Shown here in pieces: positions 32,950 to 40,646 of a stretch of 64,000 bases of DNA. Numbering within the stretch: the first letter of the stretch is position 1; the number at the start of each line of letters is the position of its first letter. The notes under the pieces are model-generated. The model saw only the letters and a list, made by a program, of their open reading frames with translations. It searched no databases and was not told the origin of the DNA. The position numbers were made by a program, and so were the translations under genes. Origin of the DNA: Paractinoplanes atraurantiacus (GTDB lineage Bacteria > Actinomycetota > Actinomycetes > Mycobacteriales > Micromonosporaceae); the NCBI RefSeq assembly GCF_900215205.1, contig NZ_OBDY01000003.1:170828-234827 (forward strand), given 5' to 3'.

Positions 32950-33624
32950 TCAGCTGTTCGGGGCGGGGTTTTCCGCGGTGGTCAGGTTGGCGTCGGCGGC
33001 CAAGGGGGCCCAGCGCTTCGCCCAGGTCTCACGGACCGTCTCGAAGGCGGGGTCGTCCAGGCCGAACGTGGAGATGGTCACCTCGAAGCGGGCCGCGGCC
33101 AGGGCGTCCAGGGGCAGGTGGCCGGCCACCACGACGAGGTGACCCTCGTCGTCGACCGTCGAGGCCACGCGCGGGCCGAAGCGCTGCCAGTCGCCCGTGG
33201 CCAGCGTCAGAGCCTGACGGCCCGTGGTCTCGCCGGTCAGGTAAACCGTGCGGCGCCGGCCCTCCGGGCGCTCACGCAGCAGGAAGGCGAGCTGGGTCAG
33301 GAACGCGCGCCACCCCTCCTCGATCGCGTCGTACACCTCCTCGGCCACCGGGCCCGAGCCCTCGCGGGCCACCCGGATCCGCGACCTGTCGTCGTCGCCG
33401 TCGACCTCCAAAGAGGAGCCGTCGGCCCATCCCATCCGCTCCGGCGCCCAGAGCGTCGCCTCGTCGATGAAGATCTGGCGGATCTCCGCGTCCAGCCCGT
33501 CGTAGTCCCACCCGAACCACTGGCGCAGTACCTCGGGCCGGGTGACGGCCTCCCAGGCCTCGTCGCGCCCCACCGGCACGGAGATCTCGACGTCGTAGGG
33601 CTTGAGCGGGCGTCGGTCGGTCAT
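32950..33624 (-). CDS. SRPBCC/AHSA1-like domain protein
   Basis: The 224-residue protein begins MTDRRPLKPYDVEISVPVGR and has the AHSA1 pattern D-E-A-W-E-A-V-T-R-P-E-V-L-R-Q-W-F-G-W-D-Y near the start, then a helical half and a second beta-rich segment. Proteins of this fold bind hydrophobic ligands or act as co-chaperones; which applies is unclear. It is the last leftward gene after the primase-polymerase, 81 bases downstream, and may share that transcript. Confidence 0.75.
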   Translation of the reverse strand: MTDRRPLKPYDVEISVPVGRDEAWEAVTRPEVLRQWFGWDYDGLDAEIRQIFIDEATLWAPERMGWADGSSLEVDGDDDRSRIRVAREGSGPVAEEVYDAIEEGWRAFLTQLAFLLRERPEGRRRTVYLTGETTGRQALTLATGDWQRFGPRVASTVDDEGHLVVVAGHLPLDALAAARFEVTISTFGLDDPAFETVRETWAKRWAPLAADANLTTAENPAPNS

Positions 33625-33705
33625 GCCGGGCCCCCGGCTGTAGTCACGTCGGTCATGCCCCCATCTTTGGGGTAATCGGCCGATCACGCCACGCGGCGGT
33701 CAGGC

Positions 33706-34560
33706 TCATGCGGCTCGGGGTGTGCGGTCGATGAAAGGCGTGCGGCGGCCCGCGGTCATGCCCGAGCGGATCGTGGCCCGGGTCTCGGCGCGACCCAGGC
33801 CGGCGAAGCCCGCCGCCGTCTCCAGGGCGCGCGTGGCCTCGGCCGCGTCCAGCAGGCCGGCGCCGACCAGCCGGCCCAGGGCGAAGGCGGCCCGGTTGAG
33901 GGTGTCGTTCCGGGTGCCTGTGTGGGCTCGGGCCACCCGGTCGCACTCGGCGGTCAGCGCGGCGCGCGCGTAGCGGTCGGGGTGGGCGATCAGGGCCTGC
34001 CGCTGCCGGCGGTGGGGTGGTGGAGGTGGGCCCTCGATGAGCTCGCGCAACGCCGGTGGGCCGCTCGGAAGGTCGTCGACCGGGCGGTGCACCCAGCGGT
34101 AGTCGCCGCCGCTCACGTGGCGCGAAGGCGGGGCCACCACATAGCCCCCGGAGCCGCGCCAGTCGAGGCCGGGGAGCAGGCGGACCCGGTTGCCGAAGCC
34201 GGTCGGGTGGAACCAGAAGTGCCAGCCGCCGCTGCCCGTGCGTACCAGCGGGCCGCCGGGCAAGGAGCCGCCGAGCACATGACACAAGCCGTGCCAGCCC
34301 TCCTCGGAGTCGACGTCGGCGACATCCATCACGACTCCGGTGCGTAAGCCGACGTTGGCCTCGGGCCAGCGATGCCACCAGAGATCGATCAGGCGCGGGT
34401 CGGTGGTCGCCTCGGTCAGGCCGTGGCGCAGGTGAGGGTGTTTGCCGGGGTGATCGCATCGGGCTCCTCTGTCGCAGGAACAGCCGCCGGGGCCAGCCGT
34501 ATGCACCGGCAGGACGGGTATCCCGTGCCGGGCGTAGGCCAACGCGGCTGTCAGCAACAT
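33706..34560 (-). CDS. Bifunctional primase/polymerase (Prim-Pol) protein
   Basis: From ATG 34560 the protein is 284 residues. It starts L-T-A-A-L-A-Y-A-R-H-G-I-P-V-L-P-V and has H-P-G-K-H-P, the catalytic D-V-A-D-V-D (about 75-80) and a following S-G-G-W-H-F-W-F. This is the N-terminal Prim-Pol domain seen in plasmid, phage and some chromosomal primases; the usual helicase part is missing. The C-terminal 80 residues resemble a small primase C-terminal helical region. It sits 22 bases behind the 242-residue protein gene. Confidence 0.78.
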   Translation of the reverse strand: MLLTAALAYARHGIPVLPVHTAGPGGCSCDRGARCDHPGKHPHLRHGLTEATTDPRLIDLWWHRWPEANVGLRTGVVMDVADVDSEEGWHGLCHVLGGSLPGGPLVRTGSGGWHFWFHPTGFGNRVRLLPGLDWRGSGGYVVAPPSRHVSGGDYRWVHRPVDDLPSGPPALRELIEGPPPPPHRRQRQALIAHPDRYARAALTAECDRVARAHTGTRNDTLNRAAFALGRLVGAGLLDAAEATRALETAAGFAGLGRAETRATIRSGMTAGRRTPFIDRTPRAA

Positions 34561-34582
34561 TAGAACAAGCGTACGACAAAAA

Positions 34583-35311
34583 TCAGCCCCGTTCGGGCCG
34601 GAAGCCGCCGAAGGCCAGGCGGAGGGCGGACCTTCGCAGGCCGCGCGGCATGCGGGGCGCGTGGCGGCGGGCCGGATCGATCTCGGCGAGTCTCGCCCGG
34701 AACCGGTCGGGGACCCATTCGCCGTGGCCGCGGGCATGGAACAGGCCGCCGGCGAGGGGTTCGGCCTCGATGTGGCGGCGGAGCAGCCGGGTGTAGCCGG
34801 GGCCGAACCAGCACCAGAGCGGCGGCTCCGGGGGCAGGCCCAGCCAGTCGCCGAGTGGAGCCAGATAGGGCTCCTCGCGGCGGCGGTCCTGGCCGTAAAG
34901 GGTGTCACCGTCGAGCTCCATCGTGGAGGCCGACGCGGAGACGTAGATCGTGCCGGTACGGGTCATCGCCAGGGCGAACTCGCGGACCTGGGGATCGGCG
35001 GGGTCCAGGGCGCCGGTCATCGTGTGGGCGGCTACCGGGCCTCCGAGGCGGGGGTTCGCGGCGGCGAGGGTGGCGTGGTAAACGGGCGGGGATCCGGCCA
35101 GGAAGAGCATGGGGTCGGCCTTCGCGTACGCCTCCTGGAGGGCGTTGTCGTCGCCGCGGCCGCGCAGCGGCTCGCTCTCGCCGAAGCGGCGCGGCACGGC
35201 CTCGGTCAGGTGTGCGCGGGCGGCGCTCAGCCAGCGGGCGACGACGTCGGTGGCGTCGGTGCGGCGCTCGTACCAGCGGATGACCAGGGCGTCCAGCTTG
35301 CGTTCGGTCAC
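34583..35311 (-). CDS. Unknown 242-residue protein in helicase operon
   Basis: A soluble alpha/beta protein with no recognised motif; it begins MTERKLDALVIRWYERRTD. The gene starts 10 bases after the beta-family gene and ends 22 bases before the primase-polymerase gene, so it is an internal member of a four-gene operon. Role unknown. Confidence 0.6.
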   Translation of the reverse strand: MTERKLDALVIRWYERRTDATDVVARWLSAARAHLTEAVPRRFGESEPLRGRGDDNALQEAYAKADPMLFLAGSPPVYHATLAAANPRLGGPVAAHTMTGALDPADPQVREFALAMTRTGTIYVSASASTMELDGDTLYGQDRRREEPYLAPLGDWLGLPPEPPLWCWFGPGYTRLLRRHIEAEPLAGGLFHARGHGEWVPDRFRARLAEIDPARRHAPRMPRGLRRSALRLAFGGFRPERG

Positions 35312-35321
35312 GGGGCCGAGC

Positions 35322-36326
35322 TTAGGGCCGGACCAGGGTCTGCAGAACGTGGGCTATGTGGTGGCTCGTGCTCCAGGACATCCAGCTGGCCGAGCTGCCC
35401 GCTCCCCGTGCCGTGCGGGCTCGGCGGGCCAGCTCGGCGTCGCCCCAGGAGAAGCGGGGGCCCGGCCAGTGCGGCGAGCCGACCAGTGTGCGGCACAGGT
35501 CGTGGCAGCGGTCGTCGCTGCGGCCGCCCCGGCGGGACCAGCGGTAGATCCACCAGTCGTGGTCGTCGGTGTAGCGGAGGGTGGGTAGCTGGCGATGCTT
35601 TTGTACGCCCCGGCGGCGTACCGGTGACGTGACCCCGTAGTCGGAGTAGCCCACGCCCGGCTCGCCCAGTCGCTGCCAGACGCGGGCGTCCAGGCGGCCC
35701 ACCGTGACCGGGCGGTCGGTGGGCAGGTCGTCCAGGTTGGGCGGCATCGCGCCGGAGGCGACGCTGACCGAGCGCCACGGCATCGAGCGGGCCCAGCGGA
35801 GCACCCGGCGGCACTGCTCCTCGACCTTGTCGGCGTGTGACAGGCAGGCCGTCTCGGCCAGGTCGATGAGCAGGTCGACCGCCTCGGCCTGCAGGTTCGC
35901 GCCGCGCAGCACGTGGCGGGTGACCTCGTCGGCCTGGGCCGGGTTGGCCGCGTCGATGTGCGGCTGGAGGCGCAGGACGGCCCGGCCCAGGTGCATGCGG
36001 GCGGCCAGGCCGTGCGCGACCAGGCGGCGCCGGCTCTCGTGGGCGCGCAGCACCGGCAGCATGGCCACGCCCAGGGCGGCGAGCTCGCCGGCCAGGTCGA
36101 GCGAGGGGAAGTCGCTGGAGTCGACGGCGACCGCCCCGGTGCGTGGCGGCAGCTCGCGGAGCAGGGCCACGATGCCGGGACTGTCGTCCAGTTCGAGGAT
36201 GGGCATGACCCGGAGGGCGTCGCCGGGCGTCAGGTGGGTGAGTGCCGCCAGTTCGCCTCGGCGCGGGCGCAGGATGGGCCGGTAGACACCGTCCTGCGTG
36301 GACCCCGCCGTCGTGAATACCGCCAT
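35322..36326 (-). CDS. Beta-family protein (phage T4 beta-protein-like)
   Basis: The 334-residue protein has a TIM-barrel-like pattern: Y-R-P-I-L-R-P-R-R-G-E-L-A-A-L, I-L-E-L-D-D, A-V-A-V-D-S-S-D-F-P, then strand-helix repeats and an Arg/Trp-rich C-terminal half with D-H-D-W-W-I-Y-R-W. This corresponds to the beta-protein family first named from phage T4 and often encoded in mobile or defence-like clusters. Its biochemical role is not established. It starts 13 bases after the helicase stop. Confidence 0.68.
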   Translation of the reverse strand: MAVFTTAGSTQDGVYRPILRPRRGELAALTHLTPGDALRVMPILELDDSPGIVALLRELPPRTGAVAVDSSDFPSLDLAGELAALGVAMLPVLRAHESRRRLVAHGLAARMHLGRAVLRLQPHIDAANPAQADEVTRHVLRGANLQAEAVDLLIDLAETACLSHADKVEEQCRRVLRWARSMPWRSVSVASGAMPPNLDDLPTDRPVTVGRLDARVWQRLGEPGVGYSDYGVTSPVRRRGVQKHRQLPTLRYTDDHDWWIYRWSRRGGRSDDRCHDLCRTLVGSPHWPGPRFSWGDAELARRARTARGAGSSASWMSWSTSHHIAHVLQTLVRP

Positions 36327-36339
36327 TCACTTAAAGTAG

Positions 36340-37662
36340 CTATCTTTGTCGGCTAAGTGACACCGCTCGATGCAAATAAGCTAGAATAGCCTGATTTGCC
36401 TCCCAGCCGTCGGGGAACTTCACGGGCACGTTGAGATGAACCGGCTCGGTTGAGGGATGCGCGTCGAGCAGTTCGGCGATGCCCTTTCGGGCCACCACGA
36501 CGCAGGCGTGGCGGTGGCGCGAGGTGAGCACGCACAGCCGGCCCGACTCCAGGTGGAACGCGGTCGCGTCCTGCCGGCCGGAGAGCGGGTGGAGCACGAC
36601 GGTCAGGTCGTACTCGCGGCCCTGGAGGCGGTTGGCCGTGTCGACGGTGATGCCGGCCGCCTCGGGCGGCAGCAGCGAGCGGATGACCGCGACCTGGTCG
36701 CGGTGGGCGGCGCCGATGGCTATCCGGTCGGCGGTCAGCGGGCCGGTGCCCGACTCGGAGGAGGCGGCGCCCTGCCGGGCCAGGGCCCGCACGGCCAGCG
36801 TGGCGCAGGCGGAGGCGGCCTCAGCGTCGGTGCGCACGGTGAAGCGGGCGGGCAGCTCGTGCAGGCCCCAGCCGGTCTCGGCGGCCACGTCGAGCACGTC
36901 GTCGAGAGCGCTGGTCGATGGCCCGGAGAACCTCAAAGAGCGATCGCCCGGTCCGGTGCCGGAGCGGAAGCCGGTGAAGGGGTAGAAGGCCTCGGCGACC
37001 ACCGGGGCCGCCGTATGCGGCAGGCGCCACGAGACCGGCAGGCGGTGGACCGGCAGGTCGGGGTTGTGCCGCAGCAGCACGTTGACCGCGCTCAGCATCG
37101 GGTCCCAGGACAGGCCGGTCCAGCGGTCGGTCTCCACCGTCGAGAAAGGATCGAGTTGGCCGGGATCGCCGACGAACAGGGCCCGGACGAAGCGGGGGGC
37201 GACGCGGAGCAGGGCGTCGGAGCGCATCTGGTACGCCTCGTCGACGATCGCCCAGGGCCAGGAGCCCTCGCTGACGGTCGCCCACTTCGCGGCCGTGCCG
37301 ATCGTGACGGCCGGGGAGTTCAGCTCGGCCACCTTGGCCCCGACGCGGCAGCGGGGATGGTCGCGCACGCGCTCGCTGGGCTCGTAGTCGACGGCGGAGA
37401 GGCGGCCCACCTCGACCTCGGGCGACCGGGCGCCGAGCCGGGCGATGAGGTCGTCGACCTGCTCGTTCGTCTGCGCCACGATCATCAACGGCTCGCCGGA
37501 GGCGGCCAGCTCGCCGGCCGCGCGCACCACCAGTGTGGACTTGCCGGCGCCGGGCGGTGAGTCGACCACGACGCCGCGGTGGTCGCCCTCGCGCAGATCG
37601 CGCAGCACGGCGTCGATGACGTGGGCGGCTTCGGCGGCGGGAGTCAGCGGGTGCGATGTCAC
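36340..37662 (-). CDS. SF1-type helicase / P-loop ATPase
   Basis: The 440-residue protein has Walker A S-P-P-G-A-G-K-S at 35-42, Walker B W-A-I-V-D-E-A-Y, motif III-like G-D-P-G-Q-L-D-P, a Q-x-N-E-Q motif, and motif V-like D-T-A-N-R-L-Q-G-R-E-Y-D-L and motif VI-like L-T-S-R-H-R-H-A-C. This is an SF1 (UvrD/Upf1-type) core with no accessory nuclease domain. It is first in a leftward operon with the beta-family, unknown and primase-polymerase genes. Its promoter lies in 37663-38137. Confidence 0.82.
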   Translation of the reverse strand: MTSHPLTPAAEAAHVIDAVLRDLREGDHRGVVVDSPPGAGKSTLVVRAAGELAASGEPLMIVAQTNEQVDDLIARLGARSPEVEVGRLSAVDYEPSERVRDHPRCRVGAKVAELNSPAVTIGTAAKWATVSEGSWPWAIVDEAYQMRSDALLRVAPRFVRALFVGDPGQLDPFSTVETDRWTGLSWDPMLSAVNVLLRHNPDLPVHRLPVSWRLPHTAAPVVAEAFYPFTGFRSGTGPGDRSLRFSGPSTSALDDVLDVAAETGWGLHELPARFTVRTDAEAASACATLAVRALARQGAASSESGTGPLTADRIAIGAAHRDQVAVIRSLLPPEAAGITVDTANRLQGREYDLTVVLHPLSGRQDATAFHLESGRLCVLTSRHRHACVVVARKGIAELLDAHPSTEPVHLNVPVKFPDGWEANQAILAYLHRAVSLSRQR

Positions 37663-38137
37663 CGGGAAAGTGTCTTAGGTTTCGGGCACTTCCGTGAAGG
37701 TGGCACTGACGGAAATCTGACAGCGTGGCGGTCGGGGATCGTCTAGCGGTCCCGGCCCCGCCGGGTGCGCCGCGGCAACTGATCGAGGGCGCTAAATTGG
37801 GAGCGTTCACAAATCCGTGATCGAAATACGGTGCCGCAGGTGGGTGGAAGTTTGCTTGCTGGTCACGGCTTCGAAATATCTGAGTGATTCACTGTACGCA
37901 CTGGTCGAATTGCGAAGCCGACATGCAACTTGCATGTGCGGTTCGCCGTGCAAGTTGCATGTTTCGCCGCGTTCCGACCTGCTGCTCCGTCGCCGTAGCA
38001 ACGTTTTGATCGTCGCTCCCGATTTCATTCACGGGCGTTTCTGGGATCAAGCAAAGGGAGCCCTTCCAGTCGATCACCGGAAGTGGAACTCTTCTAGCCA
38101 GCAGTAACGCCAGCGACACGGACGGTGGTGGTAACGA
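37663..38137. other. Divergent control region, AT-rich for this genome
   Basis: About 475 bases between the helicase operon and the rightward gene at 38138. From about 37800 to 38060 A/T content rises clearly. It contains the palindrome pair at 37921-37962. A 96-codon open frame at 37817-38107 has no recognisable product and overlaps the palindromes, so I read this as non-coding. Confidence 0.5.
37921..37962. promoter_or_regulatory. Paired palindromic sites TGCAA-N-TTGCA in a large inverted repeat
   Basis: ACATGCAACTTGCA (37921-37934) and TGCAAGTTGCATGT (37949-37962) are perfect complements with a 14-base spacer. Each arm is itself a palindrome, TGCAACTTGCA and TGCAAGTTGCA, with centres about 26 bases apart. 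This is strong evidence for a dimeric regulator binding two sites between the divergent helicase operon and the gene at 38138. Confidence 0.65.
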
Positions 38138-38806
38138 ATGCGCCCAGACGTTCTGGTCGGTCCGAGCGAGTGGGTGGTCGAGCAGTTCGGCGACAAGGTT
38201 GCCGGCGAGCTGTGGACCCGGGTGCCGGAGGCATTGAGCACCGCGATCGATCGCGAGGTTCACGCGCACCCCGCCATGACGCAGACTACGGAACGAGTGC
38301 TCGCCAATCCCCGGTGGCCGCTCCCGTACGAGGAATTGGTGCTCTTCCTGGGCACGCTTCCCGGCGCCGAGATCATCAGCGTACCGAAATCGGTGTATCA
38401 GCTGGTGGTTCTCAACGGGCACGTGGTCGTGCCGTGGTGCTACGGGCAGTCGGCCCGCGACTCGATGCGCGACGCGGCGGTCGGGCGCTCGTTCGGCCGG
38501 CTGGCCCGCGAGCTTCTCCGCCGGTTCGGCCCGCCGTGGCGGCGTTCCCAGGCCGAGCCGCCGCTGCCGCTCGACGCGGTCGACGAGCGCGAGGTCGCCA
38601 AGATCTGCGCCGCGATCGCGGGCATCGAGCCGAAACCCGAGGTGATCATCGCCGGCTACGCGGGCGCCCCGAACCTGGGTCTGCTGCGCGCCTGCCTGGG
38701 CGAGGTCAAGTCGACCGACAACGGCTCGCTCAACTGGAGTCACCTCGACGACCTGCCCCTTCCTCCACCCGTCATTCCCCGCCCACGTCGCATGCAGTTC
38801 CCGTGA
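38138..38806 (+). CDS. Unknown 222-residue protein, divergent from helicase operon
   Basis: A soluble protein beginning MRPDVLVGPSEWVVEQFGDK, with E-I-I-S-V-P-K-S-V-Y-Q-L-V-V-L-N-G-H-V-V-V-P-W-C-Y-G near the middle and a Pro-rich tail. I recognise no HTH or catalytic motif. Placement facing the helicase operon across two palindromes suggests a regulator or system component. Its stop overlaps the GTG of the SDR gene. Confidence 0.55.
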   Translation: MRPDVLVGPSEWVVEQFGDKVAGELWTRVPEALSTAIDREVHAHPAMTQTTERVLANPRWPLPYEELVLFLGTLPGAEIISVPKSVYQLVVLNGHVVVPWCYGQSARDSMRDAAVGRSFGRLARELLRRFGPPWRRSQAEPPLPLDAVDEREVAKICAAIAGIEPKPEVIIAGYAGAPNLGLLRACLGEVKSTDNGSLNWSHLDDLPLPPPVIPRPRRMQFP

Positions 38807-39585
38807 TCTCGAGGACGCCCCGGCCGACCGCCGGGGCGTTCCATGTGGTCACCGGGGGTGGCCGGGGGATAGGCCGGGCGATCGTCGAACGGCTCCGTTC
38901 GGCGGAGGCGACAGTGGCGGTCATCGAGTTCGAGCGTGACGCGCTGAGCTGGGCCGCCGCCGACCCGGGAATCATCCCGATCATCGGTGACGCCCGCGAC
39001 GAAGAGGTGGCGCGCCGGGCGGCCGGGGCCGCGGGCCCGCTCAAGGGCTGGGTGAACAACGCCGCGATCTTCGCCGACGCCTGGCTGCACGAGACGCCGG
39101 CGGCCGAGATGAGTGCCCTGATCGCCCGCAACGTCGATCCGGTGCTGACCGGCTGCGCGGCGGCTCTGCGCGCCTTCCTGGCCGGTGGTGACGGCGGCGC
39201 CATCGTCAACATCTCGTCCCATCAGGGACAACGGCCGGTGCGGGGCGCTTTCGCGTACGCGACGGCCAAGGCCGCCGTCGAAGGACTGACGCGTGCGCTC
39301 GCGGTTGATTACGGTTCTTCGGGTGTACGGGTGAACGCGCTGGCCCTGGGCTCGATCGCGACCGACCGGTCGGCGTCCTACCGGGCCGGCCTGCCCGATG
39401 AACGGCGGGACGCCTTCGACCGTGAGATCCGCCTGCTTCAGCCGCTGGGCCGGATGGGCCGCGCCGAGGAGGTCGCCGACGCGGTGGCGTTCCTCCTCTC
39501 CGACCAGGCCGCCTTTATCAGCGGCGCGGTCATCCCCGTGGACGGCGGCCGATCGGCGGTCGGCCGCGATCCCGAGGAAGCCTAG
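38803..39585 (+). CDS. Short-chain dehydrogenase/reductase
   Basis: The 260-residue protein has the SDR cofactor motif T-G-G-G-R-G-I-G-R, W-V-N-N-A-A, the catalytic S (I-V-N-I-S-S-H-Q-G) and Y-A-T-A-K (Y-x-x-x-K), and a C-terminal S-G-A-V-I-P-V-D-G-G. D/E after the second strand (V-I-E-F-E) suggests NAD(H). GTG 38803 overlaps the previous stop. Substrate unknown. Confidence 0.9.
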   Translation: MISRTPRPTAGAFHVVTGGGRGIGRAIVERLRSAEATVAVIEFERDALSWAAADPGIIPIIGDARDEEVARRAAGAAGPLKGWVNNAAIFADAWLHETPAAEMSALIARNVDPVLTGCAAALRAFLAGGDGGAIVNISSHQGQRPVRGAFAYATAKAAVEGLTRALAVDYGSSGVRVNALALGSIATDRSASYRAGLPDERRDAFDREIRLLQPLGRMGRAEEVADAVAFLLSDQAAFISGAVIPVDGGRSAVGRDPEEA

Positions 39586-40529
39586 GTCGCGAGCTGGGCC
39601 GTGGTGAACGGCTCGTAGCGTGCGCGCAGGTCGGCGTACGTGGTCAGCAGGAACGGCGCCAGGAAGACGCCGGTGCCGATCGCGAAGGCGACCGAGACCG
39701 CGATGCTCGTCACCCCGCTCGGGTCGAGGCCGGCGATGATGCCGACGACGCCTTCGGCCACGCCGAGGGCGAGCTGCACGCCGAACAGGGTGGCGATCCG
39801 TGCCGCCGAGGCGCCGAAGTCGGCGTGGAAGAGGTGGAACGCGCGGCCGATGACCCGGCCCCGCTCGGCCAGGATGATCACCGGCAGCGTGACCATGACG
39901 GCGGCCACGTAGATGCCGGGCAGCAGGCAGAAAATCGAGCCGAGCGCGATGAGAAGGCCGGCCGGAATGCCCCAGCCGATGAACGCGGGCAGGCGGCGCA
40001 GGCCGGTCAGCAGGGCGGCGCCGACGGAGACGGGCCGGCCGGTGACGTGCTGGGCCACGATCTCCACGGTGGCCAGCTGGACGATCAGGGTGACCAGGAT
40101 CGCGATCAGGACGACCGGGATGACGACCGGCAGCACGACGGCCGGGTCGTCGAGCCACTGCTGGTCGGAGAGGCCGTTGTAGGTGACCGGCACGGCGGCG
40201 AGACCGCCCAGGACCACCAGCGGGCCGTTGCCGGCCAGCTGGACCAGGGCCATCGGCTTCCAGAGCGTGCGCAGCAGGAAGATGCCGCGCTGCCACCAGC
40301 CGCTGTAATCCCCGCTGACCAGCGGGTCGTACGGACCGGCGTGGTAGGCGGCCCGGGCACCCTTCGACCAGTTGGGCGGCGGAGTGTAGGCGGGCGGTGG
40401 CGGGACGTGGCCGGGCGGGATCGGCTCACGAGGTGGCGGCGGCAGGTAAGCGGATGGCTCGTCTGAAGGCGTCCTATTGGTTGAGGGGTCATCGTCCTCA
40501 GGTGAGGGGTTGTCATGACGGTCATTCAC
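39582..40529 (-). CDS. Membrane protein with Pro-rich N-terminus
   Basis: From GTG 40529 the protein has 315 residues: a Pro/acid-rich cytoplasmic tail (about 1-70) and five to six hydrophobic helices, resembling actinomycete membrane proteins that carry a glycerophosphoryl-diester-like or DUF975-like multi-helix domain; the family is not certain. It ends on the CTAG shared with the SDR stop and is divergent from the helicase-arginase gene, leaving only about 117 bases between the starts. Confidence 0.6.
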   Translation of the reverse strand: MNDRHDNPSPEDDDPSTNRTPSDEPSAYLPPPPREPIPPGHVPPPPAYTPPPNWSKGARAAYHAGPYDPLVSGDYSGWWQRGIFLLRTLWKPMALVQLAGNGPLVVLGGLAAVPVTYNGLSDQQWLDDPAVVLPVVIPVVLIAILVTLIVQLATVEIVAQHVTGRPVSVGAALLTGLRRLPAFIGWGIPAGLLIALGSIFCLLPGIYVAAVMVTLPVIILAERGRVIGRAFHLFHADFGASAARIATLFGVQLALGVAEGVVGIIAGLDPSGVTSIAVSVAFAIGTGVFLAPFLLTTYADLRARYEPFTTAQLAT

Positions 40530-40633
40530 GCGGCCACGCTCCGGATCAAGATCAGCGGCCGTCACCCTAGCGGTTGCGGAACCGGGCGTGGGGGCGCGCG
40601 GGTCACGAGACCTCCGGACGGGCCCGGGCGTCC

Positions 40634-40639
40634 TAGACT
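40634..40639 (+). promoter_or_regulatory. -10-like TAGACT placed for a leaderless transcript
   Basis: TAGACT ends 7 bases before ATG 40647. Actinomycete -10 elements of the form TANNNT that sit 7 bases ahead of a start codon typically yield leaderless mRNA. The GGAGG at 40642-40646 touches the ATG directly and cannot serve as a normal ribosome site. No clear -35 is seen. Confidence 0.35.
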
Positions 40640-40646
40640 TCGGAGG

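Noticed and set aside
37817..38107. 96-codon plus-strand frame in the divergent control region
   Set aside because: No ribosome site, no recognisable protein, and it overlaps the palindrome pair.
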